64,000 bases of DNA from Marinoscillum pacificum (GTDB lineage: Bacteria; Bacteroidota; Bacteroidia; Cytophagales; Cyclobacteriaceae). This document shows, in pieces, positions 8,245 to 16,910 of this stretch. The position numbers and the translations under genes were made by a program. The notes beneath the pieces are model-generated. The model ran no database searches and was not told the DNA's origin. It saw only the letters and a program-made list of their open reading frames with translations. Location: assembly GCF_024714495.1 (NCBI RefSeq), contig NZ_JAMZMJ010000001.1:1364001-1428000 (forward strand). The letters are read 5' to 3'. Position 1 is the stretch's first letter, and every line of letters begins with the position of its first letter.

Positions 8245-9297
8245 TTGTTGCAATCAACAATAGCTGAATTGCTCGCACTCAATAGGAAGAACTTTTACAC
8301 ATTCAACACATTAGCACTTGCGCTAATTACCTGCTTATTGTGGTTCAAAAGCTCAGCACCTAATTTCATTTTTTGGCCCGGCGCATACATGCTATCCATT
8401 TGGCTAATGAGTGGTTTGATATTTCAATTACGATCCTCAACTAGCCAAATAAGTAAGACACTTGCACATGGATTCATTTTCACTATTGGACATTGGATTC
8501 TTAGCAGCTTACTCTTGATTTTGCTAGAGCGCTTCTTCAGAATAGAAGAGCATTATCCGCTGACTGGGTTACCAATGCTCATCCGCGAGAATTGGACAAC
8601 CCTTCTGGATGGAATTTTGTGGTTTGCACTGTATCAAATGGCATTTCACCTGCTGGAACTAAAGGCAAAGGCGCATTCCCTTGATGAGCGTATTCATGAT
8701 CTTGAGAAAGAACTTCATCAATCAGATCTTGTCAATTTGCGAAAAGAAATCAACCCACATTTTCTTTTCAATGCCATGAACGGCATTGCTATGAAGGTGC
8801 GTTTAAAAGAAAACAAGACGGCCGTTGCGATGATTGCAGCTCTGAACAATTTATTGAGGTTAAGTCTGAGCAAATCACAAGAGCAATTGATTACTATTCA
8901 GCAAGAGTTGGAATTGCTCGACAACTATCTACTCATTGAAAGACATAGATTTGGAGATCAGGTTCAGGTAACTATTGATTTTCCTGAGGATATTCACACT
9001 CATAAAATACCTGAACTCATCCTTCAACCATTGGTTGAAAATGCATTTAAACATGGCTTAACCCAAAATCAGGAACTTCAGTATATTCGGGTATCCGGAA
9101 GAGTTGTTGATCAAGAAATCATTTTATCGGTATTCAATACAAAGTCTAAGAGTGTCAATTTCAATTTTGCCCGAAGTGGAGTAGGACTTCCAAACATTGT
9201 CCATAGACTGAGAAGAATTTATCAGACCAACTTCAAGTTTCACAGTTTTAATGAAGAGCATGGCATAGCCTTTACCATTACAATTCCCAAACAATGA
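8245..9297 (+). CDS. LytS/YehU-type sensor histidine kinase
   Basis: Up to 350 residues. The N-terminal ~130 residues hold four hydrophobic segments (starting LALALITCLLWF). A short coiled coil (residues ~145-165) leads into the His_kinase domain with the phospho-acceptor in EINPHFLFNAMN (His about 172), and the N-box PLVENAFKHG is in the ATPase domain. The frame has no ATG near its beginning, so initiation must be at a TTG (8245, 8248 or 8269). A TATTTTTG sequence at 8240-8247 resembles a -7 promoter box and would favour the later TTG. The ATGA overlap with the downstream LytTR regulator makes them a two-component pair. Confidence 0.88.
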   Translation: MLQSTIAELLALNRKNFYTFNTLALALITCLLWFKSSAPNFIFWPGAYMLSIWLMSGLIFQLRSSTSQISKTLAHGFIFTIGHWILSSLLLILLERFFRIEEHYPLTGLPMLIRENWTTLLDGILWFALYQMAFHLLELKAKAHSLDERIHDLEKELHQSDLVNLRKEINPHFLFNAMNGIAMKVRLKENKTAVAMIAALNNLLRLSLSKSQEQLITIQQELELLDNYLLIERHRFGDQVQVTIDFPEDIHTHKIPELILQPLVENAFKHGLTQNQELQYIRVSGRVVDQEIILSVFNTKSKSVNFNFARSGVGLPNIVHRLRRIYQTNFKFHSFNEEHGIAFTITIPKQ

Positions 9298-10061
9298 AGA
9301 TCAAGTGCCTTATAGTAGACGATGAAAAATCTGCAAGAGATGGACTGCACCTTTTGTGCTCTGAAAATGCTCAATTAGATGTCGTTGGAATGTGTAAAAA
9401 TGGAGTTGAAGCCATTGATGAAATCAATGCACTCAAGCCTCAACTAGTCCTTCTGGATGTGCAGATGCCAGGTGTTAACGGGTTTGAGGTAATTGCCAGT
9501 ATTCCCGAACCCAAACCCAAAATCATCTTTATTACAGCACATGATCAATTTGCCATCAAAGCATTTGAAGTCAATGCCATTGATTACCTGCTCAAACCAT
9601 TTAGTGATGAGCGTTTTGAACAGGCCATTCACAAGGCCATTCAGCAGATCAATCTAAATCAACAGCAAACTTTAGATGGACTGATCAACCGAAACTTAAC
9701 AGCCTCCGATAACGGATTAAAAATCAACGAAGAAGATCGGTTAGTACTTAAAGTAGACGGATCAATTAAAATCATCAGCAAATCTGAAATTCGCTTCATT
9801 GAAGCATATGATTATTACATCAAAATCTATGTAAAGGATCGGTATTTCATGATTCGAGAAAGTCTAAAGAATATGGAGACCTCACTTGGTCACTTGAAAG
9901 ATTTCATGCGAATTCACAAGTCATACATCGTCAATAAACACTATGTATCCCAGCTTGTGAGAACTTCTCCCACAGAACATGACCTTATTCTCACCACCAA
10001 CGATCAAATCAAAGTAAGCCGCAGTAAAATCAACGAAGTAAAAGACTGGTTATCAGCGTAA
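9294..10061 (+). CDS. LytTR-family response regulator
   Basis: 255 residues: receiver domain (~1-120, acidic DD at 9-10, phospho-acceptor Asp55 in LVLLDVQMPG, Lys in LLKPF) and a C-terminal LytTR DNA-binding domain (~150-250; IRFIEAYDYYIKIYV and FMRIHKSYIVNKHYV). It is translated with the preceding kinase through an ATGA overlap. Within 40 bases of its stop there is a direct repeat with a 21-bp period, upstream of the permease gene, so the permease is the likely target. Confidence 0.93.
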   Translation: MKIKCLIVDDEKSARDGLHLLCSENAQLDVVGMCKNGVEAIDEINALKPQLVLLDVQMPGVNGFEVIASIPEPKPKIIFITAHDQFAIKAFEVNAIDYLLKPFSDERFEQAIHKAIQQINLNQQQTLDGLINRNLTASDNGLKINEEDRLVLKVDGSIKIISKSEIRFIEAYDYYIKIYVKDRYFMIRESLKNMETSLGHLKDFMRIHKSYIVNKHYVSQLVRTSPTEHDLILTTNDQIKVSRSKINEVKDWLSA

Positions 10062-10067
10062 TTATCC

Positions 10068-10100
10068 ATTGACTGCAAAATCCATACAATTCACTGCACA
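10068..10100 (+). promoter_or_regulatory. Candidate LytTR direct-repeat site
   Basis: ATTGACTGCAAA (10068-10079) and ATTCACTGCACA (10089-10100) match at 10 of 12 positions with a start-to-start distance of 21 bp. LytTR regulators such as YpdB and BtsR are known to bind paired direct repeats of about this period. The site lies between the LytTR gene and the MacB-type permease, 61 bases before the permease ATG. Confidence 0.6.
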
Positions 10101-10160
10101 ACTAGTATATTAGTAATTGAAGCTACGTTATTTTGATCATTAGATCTAAACTCAAACTAC

Positions 10161-12578
10161 ATGTTCAAAAATCACATCCGATTTGCTGTAAGGCTTTTTC
10201 TGAAGGAACGTATCTACTCAATTCTAAATATCATGGGATTGGCATTAGGAATCACCATAGGCATGATCCTGTTGCTATTTCTTCAAAGCGAATTGACCTA
10301 TGATCAGCACTATTCCAAATACGATCAAATTTATCGATTCACCAACCACCTTACAGCTCCTGGTGCAGATTTCAATACAGCTCGATCTTCGCGAAAAATT
10401 GGATCCATCCTAAAAGATGAGCTTCCTGAAGTCATAGAATATGTTCGATTTGCTGGTGTAGGCACACCACTCATTACGGTAGATGAAGATCCAGATACCA
10501 AATTCTATGAAAAGAGAGTTTGGCAAACGGATGCTAATTTCTTTAAAGTATTTGATCATGCGTTTATCTCTGGCAACCCTGAAACGTGTCTTGACGGACC
10601 GGGCAAAATTGTCCTCACCGAATCTATTGCTAAAAAGTATTTTGGAAATGAACCTGCCATCGGCAAAAGACTGACATTGGGTGATGGTGACGTAGAACAC
10701 CGTCAGGTCACTGCGGTTATTTCTGATTTACCTGACAATACACATTTCAAATATGAGATTTTACTCTCTCACATTCCACCTATCGACTGGGGCAGTGATG
10801 ACCCGGAAAGAATTTCTGAAATCTACTGGAATCCAGGATCCTACACTTATTTACTGTTACCAAAAGACTATAACACTGATGATTTTTACGCCAAGTTTCC
10901 AAATGTCTATGATAAAACCTATGCACTATTTGGTAAACGAATCAATGGCAATGTAGACCCTGGCCTTCAACGCATTGATGATATTCACTTCAATTCAGAT
11001 CGTGGTGGAGATGAACCAACTGGCAACATTAATTACGTCTACACTTTTGCCGCTGTGGGCTTGTTCATCATACTGTTAGCTTGCATCAATTACATGAATA
11101 TGGCCACCGCCCGATCTGTGACCAGAACCGGCGAAATGGGAATTAGAAAAGTGCTTGGTTATAGTAGAGCTGCTTTGTTTAGAAGCGTAATGATAGAAGC
11201 ACTCATGATGGCTTTTGTCGCTTTCTTGTTAGCAACAGCCATCACCTTTATCATTCTGGAGGTCACACCATTTAATGACCTGATGAACAAAAACTTAGAG
11301 CTAAATTTCCTATCCAATCCATCATTACTATTAGGTTCTATTTTGATCACGTTGTTCATTGGAATCATTTCAGGAATTTACCCAGCCTTATACATTCCGT
11401 CCGTTCCTGTAGTTACTGCGTTGAAAGGCACGTTTACTGGAGACAAAGCAGGCAGTTTACTTCGGCAGGGATTAATCACTTTGCAGTTTGTTATCAGTTT
11501 GTTTGTTATCATCTGTACCGTGTTGATGGACAAGCAAATATCCTTTGTGCAAAACAAAGACCTTGGCTTTGAGAAGGATCAACTCTTGCTCATAGAAGAA
11601 AGTAGAAAAAGCACAGATAGCCGTGAGGCACTAAAAACAGAGCTTTTAAAAAATTCAAACATTCTCAAAGTAACAAACAGCTATGGTACTCCGGGAATGG
11701 GTAATGAAGGCTCTGTGATGATGGTTGAAACCGACTCTGGGTTCGTACAGCAGCACATGAACATGTACTATGTGGGCAAGGAATACATGGAAACCATGGG
11801 AATTGAGATCATTGCTGGTCGTGGGTTCAATGATGATTCTCAGTATGACATTGATAACGTATTCTTGATTAATGAAGCAGGAGCTAAACAACTTGGTTGG
11901 GGCGAGAATGCTGTTGGTAAGAAAACGAAATACTTCCACAGTGAAAATGAACGAACCATTGTAGGCATCTTCAAAGATTTCCACTACCAATCGCTACACA
12001 ACAAGGTAGAACCCTTGCTCATTGCCAGGCATAGCTCGGCTCATGGACATCTATATGTGAAACTTGGCGCAAAGGATCTAAACGAAACCATCAACTTTAT
12101 TCAAGACAAATGGAGGGAATTTGATGCTAAGAGCCCAATGGAATATAAATTTCTCGATGAAGAGTTTGCGAGACAATATGAGGCTGATTTGACGCAAAAA
12201 AGACTCATATCAATGCTCTCTTACATCTGTATTTTCATTTCTCTGCTAGGATTAATTGGACTATCAGCATTCACAGCAAGCAGAAAAGCCAAAGAAATCA
12301 GTATCAGAAAAGTGTTGGGTGCATCTGTTCCAAGAATCATTCTTCTTTTCTCTAGAAGTTATGTCAAGCTGATCATCATCGCATTCATTATTGCAGTTCC
12401 ACTAGCTGATTACATTATCGTGGAGTGGTTAGCCAACTTTGCCTATCAAATGGATATCAACTGGCTGTATTTCATCATACCAGGGCTTATTGTCCTAGCT
12501 CTCGGGTTACTGACCGTATCTGCTCAAAGCTTACGATCAGCCAAAGCCAATCCAGTAGATGGGCTCCGAAGAGAATAA
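10161..12578 (+). CDS. MacB/FtsX-type ABC transporter permease
   Basis: 805 residues with the double layout usual in Bacteroidota: an N-terminal transmembrane helix (~20-42), a MacB-type periplasmic domain, three transmembrane helices (~290-430, with the motif RTGEMGIRKVLG), a second periplasmic domain, and three C-terminal helices (~690-800, AKEISIRKVLGAS). The closing SAKANPVDGLRRE motif is typical. No ATPase gene is adjacent, so it must use an ATPase encoded elsewhere. Position behind a LytS/LytTR pair and the direct repeat at 10068 suggests induction by that system. The family exports peptides or lipophilic compounds or works mechanically on the envelope; the substrate is unknown. Confidence 0.9.
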   Translation: MFKNHIRFAVRLFLKERIYSILNIMGLALGITIGMILLLFLQSELTYDQHYSKYDQIYRFTNHLTAPGADFNTARSSRKIGSILKDELPEVIEYVRFAGVGTPLITVDEDPDTKFYEKRVWQTDANFFKVFDHAFISGNPETCLDGPGKIVLTESIAKKYFGNEPAIGKRLTLGDGDVEHRQVTAVISDLPDNTHFKYEILLSHIPPIDWGSDDPERISEIYWNPGSYTYLLLPKDYNTDDFYAKFPNVYDKTYALFGKRINGNVDPGLQRIDDIHFNSDRGGDEPTGNINYVYTFAAVGLFIILLACINYMNMATARSVTRTGEMGIRKVLGYSRAALFRSVMIEALMMAFVAFLLATAITFIILEVTPFNDLMNKNLELNFLSNPSLLLGSILITLFIGIISGIYPALYIPSVPVVTALKGTFTGDKAGSLLRQGLITLQFVISLFVIICTVLMDKQISFVQNKDLGFEKDQLLLIEESRKSTDSREALKTELLKNSNILKVTNSYGTPGMGNEGSVMMVETDSGFVQQHMNMYYVGKEYMETMGIEIIAGRGFNDDSQYDIDNVFLINEAGAKQLGWGENAVGKKTKYFHSENERTIVGIFKDFHYQSLHNKVEPLLIARHSSAHGHLYVKLGAKDLNETINFIQDKWREFDAKSPMEYKFLDEEFARQYEADLTQKRLISMLSYICIFISLLGLIGLSAFTASRKAKEISIRKVLGASVPRIILLFSRSYVKLIIIAFIIAVPLADYIIVEWLANFAYQMDINWLYFIIPGLIVLALGLLTVSAQSLRSAKANPVDGLRRE

Positions 12579-12579
12579 A

Positions 12580-13146
12580 TTAAGGAACTAATTTTTGCCC
12601 TTTCCAGTCTTCAGATCTGGAGAAACGAATTCTTAAATGCTCCAGCTTATTGAGTTGGAGCATTTCTATTTCCTGTGGAATTATTCGAATCACTGAGAAG
12701 TTTTCAAACCCTATGGACTCATCCCATTCATAAGCATCTCCCCAGTCTTGAATTGAAGTTCCTGGGGATTTAACAGATGAATAGGCTTTGATTGCTTCAC
12801 CATGAATAATGTTCCAATAAGGTTCTTTATCTACAGAATTTAGAAATTCAGCTTTGCCATTCATTCTAACTTGTACACGCTCCTCCTGATGATAAAACAG
12901 AGCAGAACAATTCGAATTTTTAATCAGATCATTCACTTTTTGTGTTCGATTGTCCGAAAAAACGTACAGATTCAGATCATCATCCATATCCCTCAACACT
13001 ACATAACGCTGATTGATCAAATCGCCGTTGGAACTGCCTAAAACCAAGAACCTAAATGGATGATGACTATCGGTAATCGCTTCACCAAGTTGCTTCCAAA
13101 GTGTTAGCCATATTTGCTTTTCGGTACTATCAGTTCTTATCGGCAT
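12580..13146 (-). CDS. Pyridoxamine 5'-phosphate oxidase-like flavoprotein
   Basis: 188 residues with a PNPOx-like split-barrel: LINQRYVVLRDMDDDLNLYV, FSDNRTQKVNDLI, then CSALFYHQEERVQVRMNG, a typical FMN-phosphate-binding region. The C-terminal W-x10-RIRFSRSEDW region is atypical for PdxH, so the flavoprotein may act on another substrate. ATG at 13146 is preferred over the TTG two codons upstream. It is convergent with the permease gene, leaving one base between the stops. Confidence 0.82.
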   Translation of the reverse strand: MPIRTDSTEKQIWLTLWKQLGEAITDSHHPFRFLVLGSSNGDLINQRYVVLRDMDDDLNLYVFSDNRTQKVNDLIKNSNCSALFYHQEERVQVRMNGKAEFLNSVDKEPYWNIIHGEAIKAYSSVKSPGTSIQDWGDAYEWDESIGFENFSVIRIIPQEIEMLQLNKLEHLRIRFSRSEDWKGQKLVP

Positions 13147-13196
13147 ACACAATTAATGAAGTAAAGAAGAAATTGTTTAAACACATCCTAGTGCAC

Positions 13197-13229
13197 AAAA
13201 AAAGCGCTACCCCAAAAGAGTAGCGCTTT
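13197..13229 (-). terminator. Terminator of the first three-repeat gene
   Basis: A perfect 10-bp stem (AAAGCGCTAC at 13201-13210 with GTAGCGCTTT at 13220-13229). On the minus strand it is followed by a T run, as expected for the gene ending at 13260. Confidence 0.88.
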
Positions 13230-13259
13230 GTTGCTTACATAACAAAACAGTTTCATTAA

Positions 13260-14501
13260 CTAGTTAAAGGTGATCTGCTCAACATCCTCGAATGGGAAAT
13301 ACATTATTTCACCACCTTTTTTCACTAGTACTCCTTGATTTTTATCTGATACATCCTGTGAATCTCCAAGTAAAAACTTGTCTCCATTATTCAAAGTCAC
13401 AGTACAGTTATCATAGTTTCTTGGAGTTATATTTCTTATATTTTTGAAAGGAATGATCATCTCCACATCATCCAGCATTCCTTGTAACACTTCAAATTGA
13501 TAGGCCTCATCCAGGTCATATATCAGTTCGCCACTAAATTCATCTCCATTTCTAAGTTCTACCGTTCCAGTAATTCTTGGTTGTTTTGAAAAAGAAGAAT
13601 AAGCTGGTCCTGAGTCAGGAGCATCCAAAAAAGTCACCTTTTCAAACTCATCCCATGGAACATCCACTCTACCAATGCCGTCTACTGCAATTATTATGCC
13701 ACGATTCTCATCGTTCACATCATTACTTCCACGTAGCTCCAATTCCCTTCCTGAATTAAGAATTACTACACTTCTGCTACTTCCGTATCGTTCAATTGAT
13801 TTGATTTTTCCAAATGAGATGGACACATCTCCATCTTCTGTATCACCATCGAGTTTGTCCGTGGACACACGCTCATCATGATCCCACTGCACAAATCCTG
13901 TAAATACTCCCTCTGAAGTCTCAACCTTACCATACAGTGGTTCACCAAATTTCTCAGTCAATCTGGATGGAGTTTCTTTAAATTCTATTAGTTCTATTCG
14001 ATCCCAATCAATTTCTATGGTTCCCAATTCAGAATCAACTACTTTAATATCTGTATTGATGTCGTTGTATCCATTACCATCAAGATCATATGTAAGACCA
14101 CTCTGCATGGTTACTTCAGCTCCTTGTCTACGGGTTGGTCTTATGGTTTTAATTTCACCAAATTGGCAAGCAAACTGATGCACAAACTCATTATCGTCAT
14201 CGTCCCAGGTCCAGCTTACGTTTACCCATCCGTTATTTCTTCCAATAAATGTTCTTCTGCGATCCTCTAGTTCTTCTATTTCATCTCTTGAAAGGAAATC
14301 CAGATTTTCATTTTCATCTTTAGAAGCGTTGAACATATCTGTCCAGTAAGCCTCCTCTTTACCCCATCTTAGCGCACCTTCAAAAGTTTTTCCATCAATA
14401 GTAGTCACTCTTCCATACATAAATCCTTGATCCTGGCTGAAAGCCTGGTGGCTAGTCCAAAAAGCCACCAGGAGAGTTGAGTAGGTAAGTAGTTTTTGCA
14501 T
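13260..14501 (-). CDS. Exported three-repeat protein, paralogue 1
   Basis: 413 residues, no recognised family. A cleavable signal peptide (ends AFSQ) precedes three tandem ~110-residue repeats. Each starts G-[RKT]-V-x-T/L-x-x-G-x-x-x-x-G-x-[LV]-x-[WY], as in YGRVTTIDGKTFEGALRW, LYGKVETSEGVFTGFVQW and ITGTVELRNGDEFSGELIY. An acidic DEA/DER segment follows, then an Ile-rich strand, an NDVN-like motif (YNDIN, SNDVNDENRGI, SQDVSDKNQGV), and a closing acidic/aromatic strand (DWDRIELIEF, PWDEFEKVTF, PFEDVEQITF). It is a full-length paralogue of the gene at 16911-18185. Its promoter carries three copies of a direct repeat also found in front of the paralogue, so it is probably controlled by the neighbouring LytTR regulator. 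Confidence 0.8.
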   Translation of the reverse strand: MQKLLTYSTLLVAFWTSHQAFSQDQGFMYGRVTTIDGKTFEGALRWGKEEAYWTDMFNASKDENENLDFLSRDEIEELEDRRRTFIGRNNGWVNVSWTWDDDDNEFVHQFACQFGEIKTIRPTRRQGAEVTMQSGLTYDLDGNGYNDINTDIKVVDSELGTIEIDWDRIELIEFKETPSRLTEKFGEPLYGKVETSEGVFTGFVQWDHDERVSTDKLDGDTEDGDVSISFGKIKSIERYGSSRSVVILNSGRELELRGSNDVNDENRGIIIAVDGIGRVDVPWDEFEKVTFLDAPDSGPAYSSFSKQPRITGTVELRNGDEFSGELIYDLDEAYQFEVLQGMLDDVEMIIPFKNIRNITPRNYDNCTVTLNNGDKFLLGDSQDVSDKNQGVLVKKGGEIMYFPFEDVEQITFN

Positions 14502-14581
14502 TTCCTTTTATTTTGGTTTGTCTTTAGGTTTTTGATGATACTAAAGTGCACCTTTGTTTAAAGGAATAAAACCATATTCTG

Positions 14582-14633
14582 ACGAGTCGGGAACTCTCCT
14601 AACCGAATCGGGATATGCCAGACCGAATCGGAA
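14582..14633 (-). promoter_or_regulatory. Triple direct repeat, candidate LytTR operator
   Basis: Three copies read on the plus strand: ACGAGTCGGGA (14582), ACCGAATCGGGA (14602) and ACCGAATCGGAA (14622). The shared core recurs at 21 and then 20 bp. The repeat lies 81 bases upstream of paralogue 1 and 33 bases upstream of the divergent DinB-like gene. Two similar copies 21 bp apart stand in front of paralogue 2. The spacing fits LytTR-domain binding. Confidence 0.72.
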
Positions 14634-14665
14634 ACAGTCTATTTCAAAAACTCAAAACTCTAACT

Positions 14666-15124
14666 ATGATAAAGACTTTTCAGCTTATCAAAGACACTCG
14701 ACAAAACGTATTGAAACTATTAAGTGAAGGAAATACGGAGAGACTATTCAATATACCAGAACCATTCAATAATCACATTTTCTGGAATGCAGCTCACTTG
14801 ATGGCGACACATCAACTGTTGTTATACACATTCTCCAATTCAAAAGAGCGCCTGAATCAGGAGTTCATTAAAAAATATACAAAAGGCACTACCCCTGATC
14901 AAAAGTTCTATGAGGAAGATTTAGAATTTGTCATCACTCATTTGATCCCTTCGTTTGAAGAATCCATTACTGATTTCCAAGATGGATATTTTGGTGAATA
15001 CAAGCCTCTTCAAACAAGCTTCGGGTCAACAATAAATTCCGTTGAAGAGGCTTTTCAGTACATCGTCCTGCATGAAGCCATGCACTTTGGCCAAATGAAA
15101 ATGATTGAGAAGCTATTGATCTAA
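14666..15124 (+). CDS. DinB-family protein
   Basis: 152 residues of four-helix-bundle type. Candidate metal-binding histidines stand in NHIFWNAAHL and in HEAMHFGQM near the C-terminus, as in DinB/YfiT proteins, which are putative metal-dependent transferases. The reading frame is open from an ATG at 14615, but the ATG at 14666 starts the conserved domain and clears the repeat array, so it is preferred. It diverges from paralogue 1 and its 3' end overlaps the LytTR gene's end by 12 bases on the opposite strand. Confidence 0.78.
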   Translation: MIKTFQLIKDTRQNVLKLLSEGNTERLFNIPEPFNNHIFWNAAHLMATHQLLLYTFSNSKERLNQEFIKKYTKGTTPDQKFYEEDLEFVITHLIPSFEESITDFQDGYFGEYKPLQTSFGSTINSVEEAFQYIVLHEAMHFGQMKMIEKLLI

Positions 15125-15871
15125 CCAACCTTTAAAGTCAGGCGTTTTCTCAGCGCTAATCACAATTTCCAAATCAGAAGCTGGCTCTAATTCCAGCTTT
15201 AATCGACCCTTGAAATAAGGATGAATCTCACTGATGGATCCGAAACTTACGATAAACTGTCTATTAGCACGCATAAACACATCTGGATCTAACTGTTCCT
15301 CCAAAACTTCCAATGTCTGATCCAGTGGAAATTTCTTTCCTTCCTTAGTCACCAGATAAGTAAGTTTATTCTGGCTATAGAAATAGGCAACTTTCTCAAT
15401 AGAAACCGCTACTATTTTTACTCCAGATTTAATAAGGAAACGAGACTTGAAAGACTTTTTCTGATTCTGTATCAGGTCGTATAGACTACCAAAATCCGCA
15501 GGAAACTTGTTATTCGCTTTTCGCTCTTTGAACTTGTCAATGGAAGCAATTAGCTTATCCTTCAGTATTGGTTTTAGCAAATAATCAATACTATTCACTT
15601 CAAAAGCCTTAATAGCATACTGATCATAAGCAGTGGTAAAAATAACTGGTGTATCAATTTCAAGTGAACGGAATAAGTCAAAACTCAATCCATCCAACAA
15701 GCGAATATCACTGATGATCAGATCAGGACTTTCATTATCTTCAAACCATTTTTTGCCTTCATCAATTGATTTCAGCACGCCTACAATAGTAACTTCCTGC
15801 TCAATATCTTTGAGCATAGAAACTAGTCTGTCAGATGCAAGCTGCTCATCTTCCAAGATTAGTAAATCCAT
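15113..15871 (-). CDS. LytTR-family response regulator
   Basis: 252 residues: receiver domain (~1-120, acidic EDE at 7-9, phospho-acceptor Asp55 in LIISDIRLLDG, Lys in YLLKPI) and a LytTR domain (~145-250; VAYFYSQNKLTYLVT, FMRANRQFIVSF). The fourth residue after Asp55 is Leu-Leu rather than Met-Pro, a mild variation. It is the last gene of the operon paralogue 2 - kinase - regulator, 11 bases after the kinase. Matching direct repeats before its own operon and before paralogue 1 point to a small autoregulated regulon. Confidence 0.92.
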   Translation of the reverse strand: MDLLILEDEQLASDRLVSMLKDIEQEVTIVGVLKSIDEGKKWFEDNESPDLIISDIRLLDGLSFDLFRSLEIDTPVIFTTAYDQYAIKAFEVNSIDYLLKPILKDKLIASIDKFKERKANNKFPADFGSLYDLIQNQKKSFKSRFLIKSGVKIVAVSIEKVAYFYSQNKLTYLVTKEGKKFPLDQTLEVLEEQLDPDVFMRANRQFIVSFGSISEIHPYFKGRLKLELEPASDLEIVISAEKTPDFKGWLDQ

Positions 15872-15882
15872 AACAATCCTCT

Positions 15883-16902
15883 TTAAATCTCTTCTATTTC
15901 AATCAAGGGCAATGAGGCTCTAAACACCTCTCCCACTCGATTGATCAATACCTCTTCGTCTGTATAATACTTATACCGAGCCTGAATATTCTTTATCCCT
16001 GTTCCAGACTTGGTTTTCAAGTCTTCAGGTTTTTCATTCACATTATTTTCTATAAAAAGTCTCGCATTCTTGCGATAAATCCGAATTACCAAAGGCTTCT
16101 CTGCCGTAATATTATTGTGCTTTACGGCATTCTCTATCAACATCTGGAGTGTCAATGGAGGCATCATGTACATCATGGATTCATCCTCATCCACCTCTAT
16201 TCTAAACTGTATAAAATCTTGAAACCTCGTTCTGATCAAATAGATATAGGTCTCGATGAAACTCATCTCTTCTTCAAGTGTAATTAAGTCCTCTGCTTTA
16301 GTCAGCAGCATTGTTCTGTACACTTGAGCAAATCTTCCAAGAAACTCTTGCGATTGATCCTTATCCTTATCTATTAATGCTGCCAGGATATTGAGATTAT
16401 TGAATAGAAAATGTGGATCCAGATGACTCTTCAGTGTTTCCAACTGTGAGCTCATGCTTTCCTTCTGGAAGCGTTCCATTTCTATTTCTGAGCGCTGCCA
16501 GTGATTGAGGAAGTGTAAACTGAAATAAATGGAGAAAACAGGAATGATCACAATGGCCCCATAGACATTAGCAACAACTAATTGCTCAACTGTCGGTAAA
16601 AAATCAGTAGCCAAAGTCTTGACGACAAAGTATGCAGCATTGATTACTCCAATAGAAAAAAAGATCCCCAAAACCAGGTGAAGAAAAAATCTACGTCTTC
16701 CAAACCGAGTCCATGGGAAGTAATGATCGAGTGTTTTTGTGATGAACCAATTCCCCAGGTAGAGCAGTATTCCTACTAAAGAAACCGTAGCTAGCGTGTA
16801 ATAGACAATGATTTCAGGTTGAAAACACCATAACAAAACAGCAATCGTTCCGATCAGAACGATTGCTGCAATTAATTTTTTTGACTTAAATATTGAATTC
16901 AC
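15883..16902 (-). CDS. LytS/YehU-type sensor histidine kinase
   Basis: 339 residues starting from GTG. Four transmembrane segments fill the first ~140 residues (starting LIAAIVLIGTIAVLLWCF), with very little outside the membrane, so the signal is probably sensed within the membrane or through a partner. The His_kinase domain has its phospho-acceptor in LDPHFLFNNLN (His about 164), and the ATPase N-box is LIENAVKHN. It lies 8 bases after the three-repeat paralogue 2 and 11 before the LytTR regulator. This suggests that the exported repeat protein and the kinase act in the same pathway. Confidence 0.9.
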   Translation of the reverse strand: MNSIFKSKKLIAAIVLIGTIAVLLWCFQPEIIVYYTLATVSLVGILLYLGNWFITKTLDHYFPWTRFGRRRFFLHLVLGIFFSIGVINAAYFVVKTLATDFLPTVEQLVVANVYGAIVIIPVFSIYFSLHFLNHWQRSEIEMERFQKESMSSQLETLKSHLDPHFLFNNLNILAALIDKDKDQSQEFLGRFAQVYRTMLLTKAEDLITLEEEMSFIETYIYLIRTRFQDFIQFRIEVDEDESMMYMMPPLTLQMLIENAVKHNNITAEKPLVIRIYRKNARLFIENNVNEKPEDLKTKSGTGIKNIQARYKYYTDEEVLINRVGEVFRASLPLIEIEEI

Positions 16903-16910
16903 CAGTTTGT

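Noticed and set aside
14582-14633. Short CRISPR-like array
   Set aside because: Copies are about 12 bp with 8-9 bp between, far too short for CRISPR repeats and spacers, no cas genes; geometry fits a transcription-factor site.
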